Shown piece after piece: positions 31,531-44,391 of a stretch of DNA of 64,000 nt. The position numbers and the translations under genes are program-made. The DNA is from Thalassia testudinum. Lineage: Eukaryota > Streptophyta > Magnoliopsida > Alismatales > Hydrocharitaceae. The notes beneath the pieces were generated by a model. It was not told where the DNA came from, did no database searches, and worked only from the letters and a program-made list of their open reading frames with translations. Numbering within the stretch: the stretch's first letter is position 1; each line of letters starts with the position of its first letter. Location of the stretch: positions 65,102,501 through 65,166,500 of the forward strand of contig JAZHRO010000003.1 of assembly GCA_037157565.1 (NCBI GenBank), written 5' to 3'.

Positions 31531-32895
31531 TACCCCCTTGCCTATCTTTTTCTAGTCCCTAGCAAAACATTTTTTTGTATTGTATTTAGAAATTATCTTT
31601 AACTGAAGGTTTTCTCCTGAGGCAACATAGGTGTCTTTAGTGTTGGATATTGTGAGAACCAATTGTAGAGAAGACTACCAGTACTTTAAGTCTCACATGA
31701 CATAGATCATCTCTCGACTGACCAGGACTCTTGATATTTAAACCTTAAGTATGATTTCCAAGACCCAGGAGGTTTTTGCCGTACTCGAGAGCTCAAGAGG
31801 TTATGGCTTGTGCATAGTGAAGGATCAAGACTAACCAGATGAACATTAAGACTCAAGCCTAGGGTTTCACGAATTTTTAAGTACAAGTTGGTCCCAGTTT
31901 CAGCTCATGTCTTCGGATTGACCCTTAAAAAGATGATGGAAACTCAACTCCCATTTTCTAACATTTGTGGCTCAAAGAAAACAAGGTATTTATAACCTGC
32001 CCTGAAGAACTTCTTGTAGGGCGAAGACTTTACAGACATTTGTGAGATATACTGACTTATTTGCATCATCTTCTTTTTTTTTTCTGAAACACATGTCAGT
32101 ATATCTCTTACAAAATTATTTGGAGGAGCACACTTTTCTTTTTGGTGGGAGAGTTTCTTTTTGGTGGAAAGAGTCTCTCCTACACACAAGACTAAAATCT
32201 GGGATAAAAAGTCTACCTACGCGCACAGGTAAGGACTTCACCTTTCCTAATGAACACTAGGGTTGGATCTTATGTTCACCTGGTCTTTCTTGATATGTGT
32301 AGTGTGAACCAAGATTACTTAGGCTCTCGAATAGAAGAAAACCAACGGATCCTGTACTGATGTCTCAGGTACAAGAATACGTCCTAAGTTAGGAAAGATT
32401 TTTATCTATCTTGTCAATGCTCAAGTGAGTTAAGCCGAGCCTGAGCGAATCAAGCTTCTGTGGCCAGGAAAGTCTTCAAAACAGAGGTTGAATATCCATA
32501 AACACTTATTGTATTTTTGTTTCAGCCTTCAGATCATTACTAAACACCCTTTTTCTTTTTCTTTTTTTTTATTATATATATATATATAAACTGCATGATA
32601 CCCTAAAATACCCAGATCCTAAGGATGCCTATCCACCCCCTCATGCCAAATGATGCTATGTCCTCATATGCATGCAGGGAAGGATAGAGGAAGGACGAAA
32701 GATCGGGTAACAATAGCTGAGGTGCAAGGTATTCAGTAGGGTGGTAGGGTGGGAGGATGGTGGGTGGTGAAGTGACAAGTGAAGTGATTGTGACAGTGAA
32801 ATGAAAAGTGATGGTGGATGGTGAGTGTTGTTGGGGTGCCTCCCAACGAGCGCTAAATTTAACGTCCCCAGCTAGACTCAGAATGAGGCAAAAAA
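31531..32895 (-). other. AthD non-coding 3' region and polypurine tract
   Basis: The polypurine tract at about 31531-31556 (minus AAAGATAGGCAAGGGGGTA) abuts the LTR. The region has no env-like ORF. It contains an inverted repeat at 32039-32113 (GAGATATACTGAC at 32044-32056 with its exact complement at 32095-32107), a short TA run (32570-32588) and the post-pol G-tract (32633-32667). Confidence 0.75.
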
Positions 32896-34298
32896 TTAGT
32901 TACCCTCCAGCAGGGCAACAGTTTCTCCAACGGGGGCAGGTTCATGAGTCAGATAGGGTTTCAAACGCTGCCCGTTGACCGTAAATTTATAACCAGATTT
33001 GGGATCTTCGATCTCAACGGCCCCGTTGGGGAATGGTCTTGAGACTAGGAAAGTACTAGTCCATTTGGACTTCAGTTTCCCAGGAAAGAATTTGAGCCGG
33101 GCATTATAGAGCCAAACTTGCTGAGATGGCTCAAATTCTTTCCGCCGAATACGGCTGTCGTGCAAAGCCTTAGTGCATTGTTTGAAAGTTAAAGCAGAAT
33201 CATAGGCTTCACGACGGAGCTCTTCCAGCTCCTGGAGTTGGAGTTTCCTTTCTCGACCACACAGGTCTGGGTCGAGGTTACATTGGCGAACCACCCAATA
33301 AGCGCGGTGCTCCAACTACACGGGCAAATGACAAGGCTTCCCATAAATGATTCTATGAGGAGACATACCAAGGGGAGCCTTGAAGGTGGTCCGATACACC
33401 CAAAGTGCGTCAATCAGCTTGTCGGACCAATCCTTACGGTCAGGCCGAACTGTTTTCTGGAGAATCTGCTTGATTTGCAGGTTTGACACCTCTACCTGGC
33501 CATTCGTCTAAGGATGATACGGGGATGCGATACGATGGTGGACTCTGTATTTCCTCAGAAGTGCCCGAAAAGAAGCATGGGTGAAGTGGCTTCCTCCGTC
33601 CGAGATAATGGCACGAGGGATCCCAAAGCGCGCAAAGATGTGGTCTTTGACAAATCGAGTGGATATAACATGGTCAGCACGGCACGCGGGAATAGCCTCG
33701 ATCCATTTTGAAACATAGTCAACGGCGACGAGGATAAATTCGAAGCCGTTGGAAGGAGGAAAGGGACCCATGAAATCAATTCCCCGAATGTAGAAGATTT
33801 CTGCAGCTAGGATGGGTTGCAAGGGCATCATGTCACGACATGACATTGACCCTAATGACTGACACCTAGTGCAATGCTTGGCATAATTGTGTGCATCCTG
33901 GTGAAGGGAGGGCCAAAAGAAATCGCACTGCAACTCCTTGGCTGCAGTTTTCCTCCCAGAGAAATGGCCTCCGCAGGCCTGATCGTGGCAGAAGGATAGC
34001 ACACTAGGGAATTCACTGTCAGGAACACAGCGACGGATGATTTGATCGGCACTATTCGAAAGAGAAGTGGATTATCCCAGAAATAATACTTTGCTTCTAC
34101 CATGAGACGCTCGCACTAGTTTTTAGGCCAGCCACGTGGAAGGGATCCAGAAGCAAGGTAATTGGCAATGTCGGCATACCACAGTCCACTTGCCACATTT
34201 ATTGCCAATAGGTGCTCATTAGGAAAAATTTCATTAATCGGCAGAGTAAGTCCAATATGGTCAAGGTCTAGTCTGGAAAGGTGATCAGCCACAACATT
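32896..34298 (-). pseudogene. pol: AthD pol: integrase
   Basis: Zinc finger: FCHDQACGGHFSGRKTAAKE, then CTRCQSLGS. Core: Asp in [16 protein letters not shown], Asp in IISDGGSHF, Glu in TNGQVEVSN, so the DDE triad is intact. The break points are a frameshift in the linker near 34000-34100, a TAG for Gln in YHPQTNG (about 33509) and a stop near 33316 before EHRAYWVVRQCNLDPDL. The C-terminal domain is open from 33315 to 32896 ([30 protein letters not shown]). A few point changes separate it from a working integrase. Confidence 0.92.
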
Positions 34299-34548
34299 CT
34301 AGGCTCTGGCCTTATCGCGAATCTCAATGTCAAATTCCTGGAGCAGAAGGATCCAACGAATCAGTTGAGGCTTGGCATCCTTCTTGTGCATGAGATGGCG
34401 AATGGCCGCATGATCAGTGAAAACAAGAACATGTGAGCCCAGAAGGTAAGAGCGGAATTTCTCCAGCCCAAAGATGACTGCCAGTAGTTCTTTTTCAGTG
34501 GTAGTATAATTACGCTGGGCCTCATCCAATGTCTTACTGGCATAGTGT
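34299..34548 (-). pseudogene. pol: AthD pol: RNase H, second part
   Basis: [20 protein letters not shown], then [34 protein letters not shown] and [20 protein letters not shown]. The Glu of TEKELLA and the Asp of TDHAA are intact. The first acidic block is at 36321-36412, on the other side of the S1 insertion. Confidence 0.92.
34544..34548. repeat. S1 target-site duplication, left copy (CATAG)
   Basis: CATAG at 34544-34548 and at 36316-36320 flank S1. The surrounding RNase H reads VVYYASKT when S1 and one copy are removed. Confidence 0.93.
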
Positions 34549-36315
34549 AATTTCCCTACTTGGAGGGGTGAGATCAGCGTGACGTAGAAAATGCGGAATT
34601 GAAAATATAAACAATCTCACAAAAATAAGCAATCACAAAATGTACACAGGAATTTTTAGGTGGAAACCCAAACCGGGTAAAAACCACCACCTAACCCTCT
34701 CGAGTTAGGATTTTCCGATCAACCTAGTTGATCAAATCCACTAAACGAATCATTTTAAAACGAGGGTGATTCAACCTCAGTACAACCACGCTACAAGTAC
34801 GAGGGTAGCGTTCCTCAACCCCTTCTCTCCACGAGAAGGATTTTGTCCCACGAAGGAGACGGGAATTCGCAAAGCGAATACCCAACAAAAAGACAAAGGT
34901 AAAATAAACAACAAACCTATAGAGCCAACAAAGTAATAAACCTAAGCTTCTATAGGATTTAGGAAACTCCCCTTTGCAAGGAGTGCGTCGACGATGACGC
35001 GGGTGCGTGAGCCACGCAACGGCGCAATGTCGCTCTCGTAGACAACGGCGGGAGAGCGGGTGCGCGAGGGGAATGATGCTCTCAAGATGATGGAGCTTGA
35101 GCTTAGATAGCAAGAGCTTCTTAGACACAAGAGAGTGGAAATACTTGATCTTAGTGTATCTTGGTCTCTCTAGGTGTGTATCTTGTGTGTCTCTTTGTGT
35201 ATCCAAGTGTATATCTTGTGTGTTTTTGAGTTGCAAAGGCTCCCCTCTATTTATAGAGGCCTTAGGAAGGCTTTGGAAGGCTTAAGAAAGGTTCTATAGC
35301 CGTTGGGTGCAAAGCCCAAGAGAATCAGGCCGAAATCAGGACAATGATTGCATTTGACAGGGTCATCAGACGTCTAACTCTTTAATCAGACGTCTGGAAG
35401 GCCACTTTAAGACGTCTGATTTAAAGGTCAGACGTCTGATTCTATGCGGGTTTCTCCCTGACTTGAATCAGATCTAAACAGGGTTCTTGTGCAAGTCGAT
35501 CAGACGACATACAGGACGTCTGGAACTAAGTATGGACGTCTGGAAACCTACTTTTACTATGGGAATTGATTTCCAAACGTTGCAACGGCTAGAAAATCTC
35601 TGAGAAGAGATTTTGGGTCAGCCGAGGCAAAACGGTCATTTATCAGACGTCTGGACAGTCCTATGGACGTCTGATAAGGCTCTAACGGTCATATTTTTGA
35701 GTGTCTGCTAAGCCAGCCAATGGTCCACTAATTGGACGTCTGGCAAATCCATCAGACGTCTTCTAAGACGTCTGGTCTAAGGTCTGGATGTCTGATTTCA
35801 TCAGACAGAACTACTATCTCCAGCCTAACAGTTATCGGACGTCTGAAAAAACAGTCAGACGTCTTAAAATACATTATCAGACGTCTGATTTTGTAATTAG
35901 ACGTCTTAAAGTGCTGTTTGAACCCTATATTGGTTTTCTAAGTATTCTACAGAAAACCTAAGTATCCTAAGGTTGTGCCGGTGTTCCTAGGACTACTGTT
36001 AGGGTTCTTTGAGGCTCTTTAACATAATTTCTAAGGAAAATAAAGAGAAAGAAAAATAAAGACAAGAGATACAAGAAAGGATTAAAAAGCATCTATCCTA
36101 TTCTTCTTGTCTTCTATCTTCAATCTGTCGCTCCACGCGAACCTCCTCTGTTTTCTGTCAAGCTCCTCCAATCCGTCCTGGATGCGAGCTCGAATTCCGT
36201 CTAAACACGTCCACATTTGCAATTGACCTGAAATCTAGGACTCAAATTGCAAATGTCAAATAACACATGTTTTGTTATCATCAAAACAAATGATCGTGGT
36301 GCTCTAGCACCAACA
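34549..36315 (-). mobile_element. S1: solo LTR of the Sire2 family
   Basis: 1767 bp, on the minus strand TGTTGGTGCTAGAGCACCAC (from 36315) to AGTAGGGAAATTACA (34549). It matches the Sire2 LTRs and S2, with no internal region on either side. It contains the TATA box (35247-35255) and CAGACGTCTG-type palindromes (35360-35910). A solo LTR arises by recombination between the two LTRs of a full element. Inserted in AthD RNase H. Confidence 0.94.
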
Positions 36316-36320
36316 CATAG

Positions 36321-37421
36321 TACACCACGAAGGGGTGTCTATCACGTCTTTGTCCCAGGATGGCTCTGATTGCAAGGTCGGAAGCGTCACACATGAGTTC
36401 AAAGTCAAGGGATCAATCAGGCGGCTGGAGAACAGGGACCTTGGTGACAGCATTACGCAGCTGCGTGAATGCTCGTATGCAGTCGGGGCCTATATCGAAG
36501 GGTACGCTGGTTGATAGGAGATGAGTTAACAGTCGAGAAATCTTGGAGAAGTCTTTGATAAATCTCCTATAGAAATCGACGTGTCCCAGGAAGGAGCGGA
36601 TTTGTTTGACAGAGCCAGGCACAGGTAAATCAGCAATTACATCGAGCTTAGCTCTGTCAACCTCGATACCCCTATCAGAGATGATATGTCCGAGAACAAT
36701 TCCCTCGTGTACCATAAAATGACTTTTTTTCCCAGGAAAGCACGAGGTTTACATCAATACATCTCCTAAGGATACGAGTCAGGTTGGTAAGACATTCATC
36801 GAAAGATGGTCCAAAGATCGAAAAGTCATCCATGAAGACCTCGAGAAAGTCACCCACCATGTCATGGAATATCGCCAGCATACATTTCTGGAAAGTTGCT
36901 GGCGCGTTACAAAGTCCAAACGGCATCCTTCTAAATGCAAAGGTGCCGAAGGGGTAGGTAAAAGTGGTTTTCTCTTGGTCCCGGGGGTCAATTGACACCT
37001 GGTTATATCCTGAGAATCCATCCAGGAAAGAGAAAAATTTATTTCCCGCTAACCGCTCCAGGATTTGGTCAATGAAAGGTAGCGGAAAGTGATCTTTCTT
37101 GGTTGCAGCATTGAGTTTCCTATAATCTACACATACTCTCCAAGATGTAGGAGTGCATGTAGGGATGGATTCGCCCCTGTCATTTACACGGATGGTGAGT
37201 CCTACCTTTTTGGGCACAACATGAATCGGACTCACCCAGGGGCTATCGCTAATCGGGTAGATTATACCTGCATCCAGCCACTTATTGATTTCTTTCTTAA
37301 TGACCTCCCGCATGTTAGGGTTGAGACGTCGCTGCATCTCGTGGGAAGGCCGAGCCTCCTCCTCCGTATATATACGGTGAGTGCAATAGGAGGGGCTAAT
37401 GCCAGATAAGTCTGATAAGGA
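36321..37421 (-). pseudogene. pol: AthD pol: reverse transcriptase and start of RNase H
   Basis: Open from QRRLNPNMREVIKKEINKWL (37337) through SDSPWVSPIHVVPKKVG, WRVCVDYRKLNAATKKDHF, FFSFLDGFSGYNQVS, RRMPFGLCNAPATFQKCM and VFMDDFSIFG (FMDD intact) to VLSWEKKSF. There a single extra T in a T-run near 36722-36729 shifts the frame. The other frame carries MVHEGIVLGHIISDRGIEVD and FLGHVDFYRRFIKDFSKISR. RNase H block 1 (FELMCDASDLAI) is at about 36390, after a stop near 36410. This is the most intact reverse transcriptase of the window. Confidence 0.94.
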
Positions 37422-38480
37422 CTATCCAATAACTGCCATGTGTTTTATAAGGACCTTAGTTAGTTTGCACACTTGCTCCCTGGTCAATTTTGAACTGATG
37501 ATTACAGGGAGCATTTCATTTGGCCCTAGGAAAACATACTTAAGTGTACTAGGCAGCTCTTTCAGCTCGGGAGTGGATGGTGAAAGATCTAGCATTTCTT
37601 GGGACGAGAGTGTCCCAGGCGGGTTGGAGAATAAGTCAGGAGGAAGAAATTGGCCTTTAGATTGGCCAAGAAGAGGGGCTTCTTGGATAGATGGATCCAA
37701 AAAGGAATAGCCCCAGTGAGAAGTATATGGGCTCAAGGTCCCAGTGTGGATTTGCAACTCCACCTGATTTGGCAGGAAAGAAAGGGAAATCTGGTCTTCA
37801 AGAGTGTGGACCAGCGGTGAGTAGCCCGGATATGACTCAGACCACGAGGTATGGGAAGCGGAGAAAACCTCGTCAGAAGTCTGGCCAGGAGAAGGTACGA
37901 AACAAGGGAGGGATGGGGGAATGTCACAATATGTGTTGATCAGGCAGTCATCAGTGTTTATAGGTAATCCGCAGCAGTCCAAATTGGTCTCAATTAGTCC
38001 AATACACGCACTGACAACCATGTCCTCGTCAGACGTGTCATCCTCGATGCAATCGCAATCAAAGTTCTTGGCTGCCTTGAAGATGTTAAGCTTGAGCTTT
38101 TCAGATCCAACGGCAATCTCAATACAGCCCGACTCGCAATCGATATGGGCACGGGCTGTGGCCAAGAAAGGTTGACCAAGGATGATCGGACAATCAGAAA
38201 GTGAGCTAGGAACTTCCATATCTAAAACAAGAAAGTCAACAAGAAAACAGAGACTATTGACCCTGACCACCACGTCTTCCACCACACCCTTTGGGATTTT
38301 GATAGAACGATCTGCCAACTGTAACGTGACAGGGGTGGGCTTCAGATTTCCCAAGGAAAATTTTTCAAGCATGATGGTTGGTATAAGATTTATGGAAGAT
38401 CCTAGATCAAGCAAGGCATGGTTAAAATTGCAGCCTTGGATGCTGCAGCAAATAAGCGGTGTGCCCGGATCTTTCTACTT
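37422..38480 (-). pseudogene. pol: AthD pol: protease and linker (330-codon open stretch)
   Basis: LDLGSSINLIPTIMLEKFSL near the start with the catalytic Asp intact, then VTLQLADRSIKIPKGVVEDV, DFLVLDMEVP and PIILGQPFLATARAHIDCES. An acidic, variable linker (about residues 110-300) and ELPSTLKYVFLGPNEMLPVI follow. It ends at a TAG (37422-37424) replacing the Trp of the IGW block before reverse transcriptase; sequence beyond is in the same frame, so this is a single nonsense change. Upstream, CTPLICCSIQGCNFNHALL is the usual entry. Confidence 0.92.
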
Positions 38481-40710
38481 CGGTGGTAGGTTTGATAGTA
38501 TAGCACAACTCGCATGAGGCAAGAAAACCACTGGATTCTTGGTTTTCTTTGACTGTCGCTTGGGTGTTGTGTTGTCTTTGAAAAATCAGGCGACAGTAGG
38601 TATGTGATCGATAGCCTCGAGCAGGGGTACCTTGATTTCTACATCCCTGAACAAATTACGCAGGTTATCAAAGGCTTGTGTATCCTTCTTCTTGCCTTTT
38701 GGCTCCCTCAGTAGAGCCTCAGGGAATGGAACTGATTCTGGGACCAATTTGGGTGTATCGTCCTCTCGCGAATGCGGTGCGCATCCCGAATGAGGGGGCG
38801 ATGAAGAAGACGGGCCAGGATCAGGTCGAGGCGGATCGACGGTCTGCTTACCGCTCCTCGTAGTGATAGCATTGGACGATGCGGGTCCAGTGGGATCATA
38901 TGGCGGAGGAGGGTTTGCAATAGGGACATAAGAGTGCGGTGCTGTAGCGGGATTAGCCTAAAATCCTGGTGGAATGCTCAGAGCCTGCAAAATTTGATGT
39001 ACGTGCCCCTGAGAAGGTCGTACCTGTGGTTGAGGACCACGGGGTACGAAATTTCGCAGGTTGGGAACGGGTTGGGCGGGAAGAGTGCCCTGAGATCGAG
39101 TCGCCATGCATAGTTGACTGATCTCAGCATTCTGCTACACCAATTGGTGCTGAAGAGAGGTCATGTTCTCTTCATGGTGCTTTGACATTTCTGTCATCAT
39201 TCGCATCAATTTATCAAGAGGACTTGATGCGTGTTCGTTTTGTGGTATGCAAGGGCCTGATAGCGGATTCGCCATAAGATTAGACTGGGCCCTTAGGATG
39301 ACGGGTGCGGACGGTCGCATTGGTCCACCCACAGGGTTTTAGCACTGCAAGTTGTTGGACCATGCAAAATTTTGATGATTTTGCCACCCTGGGTTATAAG
39401 TTGCAGAGAACGGGTTATTCCCTAGGGAGCAAGCGTCTTCTATGCTAGAAGACGCGTCCGCATGTAAATATGCGTCCGAGCACACGGAGGCTTGGTCCTC
39501 CGTGTCGAAATACTGGCTCGCAGAAGCCAGATCCACATGACTTACCGAGTCGCTCGGTGCGACACTCAGTAAGGAAGGTCTTACGGGGTTTCTCACGATA
39601 AGCCTGGTGTTGGAAGAATTGGGATTGTGACGAAGTGGTGAAGTGAGGGTGTTTGCCAAAGAATGGGTGGGGTTGGCCAGAAGCTCGTCCAGCTTCTTGT
39701 GCACGGCGGAGACTTCATCCAGTTTTTGTGCGATAAGGCTTAGATCTGTGGATGAATGGGAGGGTCCCGTGTCAACTTCGTGGACATTTCAGGGCTGACT
39801 GGTACGATTAAAGGCGACAATGGAAGCATTGTTCATTGAGTTTTCACTCATATTTTCAAACAATTCAAATGCTCCATTCTCGTCTTTATTCATAAAATTC
39901 CCTCTGCAGGAAGCGTCTACAATCTGCTTTAAAGTCTCATTTAGCCCATAGTAGAAAATCTGGGCTATAAGCCACTTAGGCAGACCGTGGTGCGGACACT
40001 TCCTGAGGAGGTCATTATACCTCTCCCATGCCTCATGAAATTGTTCGCCGTTTTGTTGCGTAAATGAAGTGATGACATGGCGAAGCGCATTGGTTTGCCC
40101 GATTGGGAAGAACTTCTTGAGAAATGCTGTTCGCATCTCTTCCCCAGAGTGGATGGTTCTCCCAAGGGTGCATAACCACTGCGATGCTTTATCCCGCAAT
40201 GAAAATGGGAACATTTTCATGAGGACTACTGGTAACCCGATATTTCTCGGTTTAACAGTTTTAGCCAATCGGGTTAGCTCTTCCAAGTGGAGAAAAGGAT
40301 CTTCACTTGCAAGACCATGGAAGTGAAAATTTATTAGGCCAATTATGTTAGGCTTCAGTTCAAAGTCGTCCCCGCCCATGGGACTCGAATTTGTCCTATG
40401 GTCTCTGTAGCAGCGGGATTCTGATAAGAGCTAAGAGACCTAGGCTCCTCCCATTCGGGAGGGTTCTGCATTTCCTCCAATGTTCCCGAATGGCTTCAAT
40501 TTGTTCATTATACATTTCCATTTGGGCTTGGAGGCGGGTTATGGGATCTAAGGCTCCACCACCTAGTGGGTTCTGAGGGCGGTTTCCTCCCTCGGGATTT
40601 GGGGGTGGGCGTGCAGCCATGTTTGTGGAGGAGGAGGACGATTCAGCTTCTTTTCTAGATTTATCAGGCAATTCACACAGTTCAGGGTTTTGTGACCTCC
40701 TCCCAAACAT
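38481..40710 (-). pseudogene. gag: AthD gag
   Basis: Likely start ATG at 40710 (MFGRRSQNPELCELPDKSRK), a Ser/Asn/Pro-rich N-terminus, and a frameshift near 40390. The Athila Gag core follows (40379-39789): FELKPNIIGLINFHFHGLAS, HLEELTRLAKTVKPRN, MKMFPFSLRDKASQWL, AFLKKFFPIGQTNALRHVIT, FHEAWERYNDLLRKCPHHGL and VDASCRGNFMNKDENGAFEL. Single in-frame stops at about 39787 and 39337 separate it from the C-terminal part (SNTRLIVRNPVRPS, YNPGWQNHQNFAWSNN). The connector to protease is at 38960-38490. It would form the particle. Confidence 0.9.
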
Positions 40711-42071
40711 GCACTACAGCAGGAAGAATTGGGGAGATGAGAAGGGAAAAGAGATGAGAGAAATGACGCCGCAAAGGTACACTTGATGACAAATCAATTC
40801 AATCAAATTCCTAACCTCTACAGTGTACCCTTAGACCTAAAATTCTAAGTTACCTACTATCACGAACTACGGAACCGAATGCGAGCATCGCGAAACCACC
40901 TGGCCAGATTGAAAGGCCGTTTGCCCCAGTCTTAGACACCCGATAGCACGCGGGAACCCTCACCAACACGTAGGCGCTACACGCAGGTAGGTAGACCTCC
41001 AATCCTTAGTAAGGGTCAAGTTACTACCAATTTTAGTTAGACACTTAGGATCAAGTGCTTCTGGAATGTGAAGGGCGTTATTTACGGGTAATGCCCAAGT
41101 GATTGATTTTCAGAGTGTGTAAAACAAGCATGCAACGGGGAAATCTCCCCGAATTGAAGTTTTTATTGGTGAATGGTTTTTAGAGTTCAGCCTTAAATAG
41201 TATGGATTTTAGGATTTCGCTGAAATACCAATTCAACCAATCTCCAGGTTTTGCAAGAATACAAGTTTTCTTCTAAGCCCAACAAACCCTTCTTCAATGT
41301 CAATTAGTTAATGCATGCTAAAATGCAATGGGCTTCCCTAGATGGAGATTTCTATGTGCGGATGCACGAATCAGTTTTAGATTAGTGTGAAAGGGAGCCA
41401 AAACACTTCATTTCAAATGCTCCCAATCACCAAAAAGATTTCCAGACAAGGCTCAACCAAAAGATAAAGAAAATCAATTTGTTGGGGTTGAAGTATTCAG
41501 GATTGAATCTTAGGCAAATTGAAAAGTTGTGGTGGAGTTGGAATCAACTCAATTCTAAGTCTCCCCACCAAAAAGGTGATCCCGAATTTGCAGATAAGTG
41601 AGGCAAAAGAGGGGTGCAATCAATCTTTTTATGTTTTCCTCAAAGAATACTTCACACGGCAAAAAATTCAAGAATCAAGATTCTTGGATTTTCGCTATGC
41701 GAAGTAAGGCAGGAAATCCCGGGGCGGTGGGAGTAAAGGCAATCAATCAAACAAGTGAATTTTAATCCACTTGCCCCAAGAGATCCCAAGATGTTTTTCT
41801 AGTTTTTAATTTTTTTTTTTATTAAGGTGACAAGTTAACCTATGTTGCTAAGAAAAAAAGACCTACTTGTTCGGCACTGTGTGCGAAGCTTCAATGCGGT
41901 GTCGGCATCTTCACGCTCTCGTTCCCGCCTTGGATCTGCTCACATCTTCGACTTCGTCTGCCTACCTTCTCCTTGCAACAGGTTCACCTTCACAGTAATA
42001 AAAAAAAACACCCGTGAAGAGAGAAGAGAAAAATGAAAGGAATGGAATAGAAACTCACTTGCAGGCGCACT
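40711..42071 (-). other. AthD untranslated leader
   Basis: About 1.36 kb between PBS and gag, AT-rich, without a convincing ORF. Expected to hold RNA packaging and dimerisation signals; none recognised. Confidence 0.6.
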
Positions 42072-42089
42072 TCCCCGGCAACGGCGCCA
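42072..42089 (-). other. AthD primer binding site (tRNA-Asp)
   Basis: Minus strand TGGCGCCGTTGCCGGGGA, fully matching the tRNA-Asp 3' end used by many plant Gypsy elements. A 7-nt spacer separates it from the LTR. Confidence 0.93.
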
Positions 42090-42787
42090 GAAAAGATGGT
42101 GGTCGGGCCCGGATAGGTGTGTTAATATGGTGATTTTATCGTTGAAATGTGTATAGTGGTTAACCTAAATCGGACCTAACCATCTCTTTACAAAATTTTT
42201 AACCTAGCCTACTTGATTTTATCTTTGTCACTTTTAGGCCCAGGGTCGAACTCAGGGAAGTGGGGTTACAAGTCAAGTTTCTACGCCTTTCCTACAACGA
42301 ATCTCTTCCGTTCGTTTATTGTGTTTTTGATGTTTTTCTATTTAGATTTTTTCTGATAATCTTTTTCCTTGAGGCACACCCTCAAAATTAGGTTCTTGGC
42401 TTTGAGCCAAATCAGGGTTCCAAAATTGGTCTTGCTATTCGCAAGATGGAGTACCTGCAAGTCAAAGATTATCTTTTCTTTTTTATATATTTTTTTATCT
42501 CTTTACTAGCAGGAAAGCGAAATAGAAATAAAGTAAATATAGTATATATATATATAGGTATATATTATATATGTATAAAGGGGTGGGGGTGGAGGCAGAG
42601 ATGGAGTGTAGCACGGTGTCGAGTCGGTCGTCGTCTAGAAAGACGCAACCAACAGGACGAGGTGCCGCGTGGAGTGTAGGATGGATGGTGGAAGATGTGT
42701 GTGACCACGTTTTTTGTACGCGTGTATCGGGGAATATCAGCAACTGGTGCAGATATTCCTGCGATACAACGTATGATAAGTAATGTG

Positions 42788-43065
42788 AAAATATATATAT
42801 ATGTATATATGTAAATATATCTATATGTATATATATATATGGTTATAAATATATAGGTATATATATGTAGTTATATAAGTATATATATATGTATATATAT
42901 ATATAAGTATATGTATAGATAGATATATGTATATATATATATATATGTATAAGTATGTATATATAACTATATAGATGTAAATATATATATAGTAATATAT
43001 GTATATAGATATATGTAGATAGATATGTATATATATATATATATATGTATATATAGTTATATATA

Positions 43066-43136
<71 letters not shown>

Positions 43137-43469
43137 ATAGACTAATACAGAGTTATATAAGTACTAATATATGTATAGATATATGTATATATATATAGAT
43201 ATATATGTATATAAGTACATGTATATATGTAAATATATATGTATATATAAGTTTATATATATATATGTATGTATGTATGTATGTATACTAATACTTAAGT
43301 ATATAGATACTATTATATGTATAGATATAAGTATATATATATATATGTATATAAATATATATAGATATAAATATATATATGTATATATATATAAGTATAT
43401 AATAGTGTATAGGTGTGTGTGTATGAGAGTGTGAATGTGTGTAAGTGTCGGTAAAGAGAGTGAGAGTGT

Positions 43470-43502
<33 letters not shown>

Positions 43503-43505
43503 GAG
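42788..43505. repeat. TA/TATG-rich microsatellite inside AthD 5' LTR
   Basis: Homologue of 29421-30129, with local length changes such as a pure AT run near 43070-43112 and a longer GTAT run near 43112-43136. It ends in GA/GT runs near 43410-43505. Confidence 0.95.
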
Positions 43506-43791
43506 CCTGTTGTGAAGAAGAGGCGGGTCAAGTCGTCCGCGTGCTCAGGGTCGTCGTCTGGTGGTTTCACGTCCACGCGCAGGTGCGTATGCGCACTAGA
43601 GGGTGATGGGCGCGGAGAGGACCACAGCGCACAATGCTATGCGGAGAGCTGGAGCGGGCGCACGCAGACTCACGCGGGCGAAGGGAGCGGGCAATGCAGG
43701 CAGGTGCGGGCGATGGTAGACACGCGGGCGGGCGCTGGAGCAGGACGCGAGGCGAGACGCGCACGTGGGCAAAGGTCGGTTGCGGCGTGCC

Positions 43792-44391
43792 GGGTGACCG
43801 GATAAGTGAGAAGCTTACCGGTCACCCCATTGTAGCCACAGTGTTCCGCAGAAACACGTGAACAGTGGCTACAGTGGCCGGGCGAGCCGCGCAACCGGGA
43901 GCCCACGGTGCTGTGAGTGCGGACGTCTCGGGGCTGGTGCGCAAGTGGAAGGGCTGCACCGGCCTGTGGCTTGCGGGCAGAACTCGCGACAGGGCACGCA
44001 GAGAGGCTAGGTCACGAGCGAAGGAGCGCGATAGGGCACACGGTGGGGCTACGGGTGTTGGTTGGCGTGCGTGCAGAAGCTTGGCTGGCCGCTGCAAGAG
44101 CGCGCGATTTCTGGTTGCTGGTGGACAGGAGAGTGCAATGCAAAGAAGCGAGAGGCGAGGGTGCCTACAGACGTGCACTGGAGGCGAGGGAGGCCTACAG
44201 GCGTGTGCGGAAAGGGCTGGGGCGGCTGCTGCTGCTGCGTGCGGAGCTTTGAGCTTCAAAGCTTGAAGCTCCTGCTCCAATGGCTGAAGTGGCTGGACTT
44301 TGAAACAGGGAAGAGAAGACCACCACGCCCACCGGCTCTTTGATGAGCTGGGTGGTGGTGGTCTCACTGTGGTGGGTGTGCACCACAGTGA
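43792..44391 (-). promoter_or_regulatory. Hairpin cluster in AthD 5' LTR leader
   Basis: Same stems as 30412-31010: 43792-43827, 43828-43876, 44251-44271, about 44316-44365 and 44364-44391 (TCACTGTGGT / ACCACAGTGA). The first stem keeps pairing although single bases differ from the other LTR. Confidence 0.72.

Noticed and set aside
43171..43576. Tyr/Ile-rich frames in the TA microsatellite
   Set aside because: Product of simple repeat; no coding signal.
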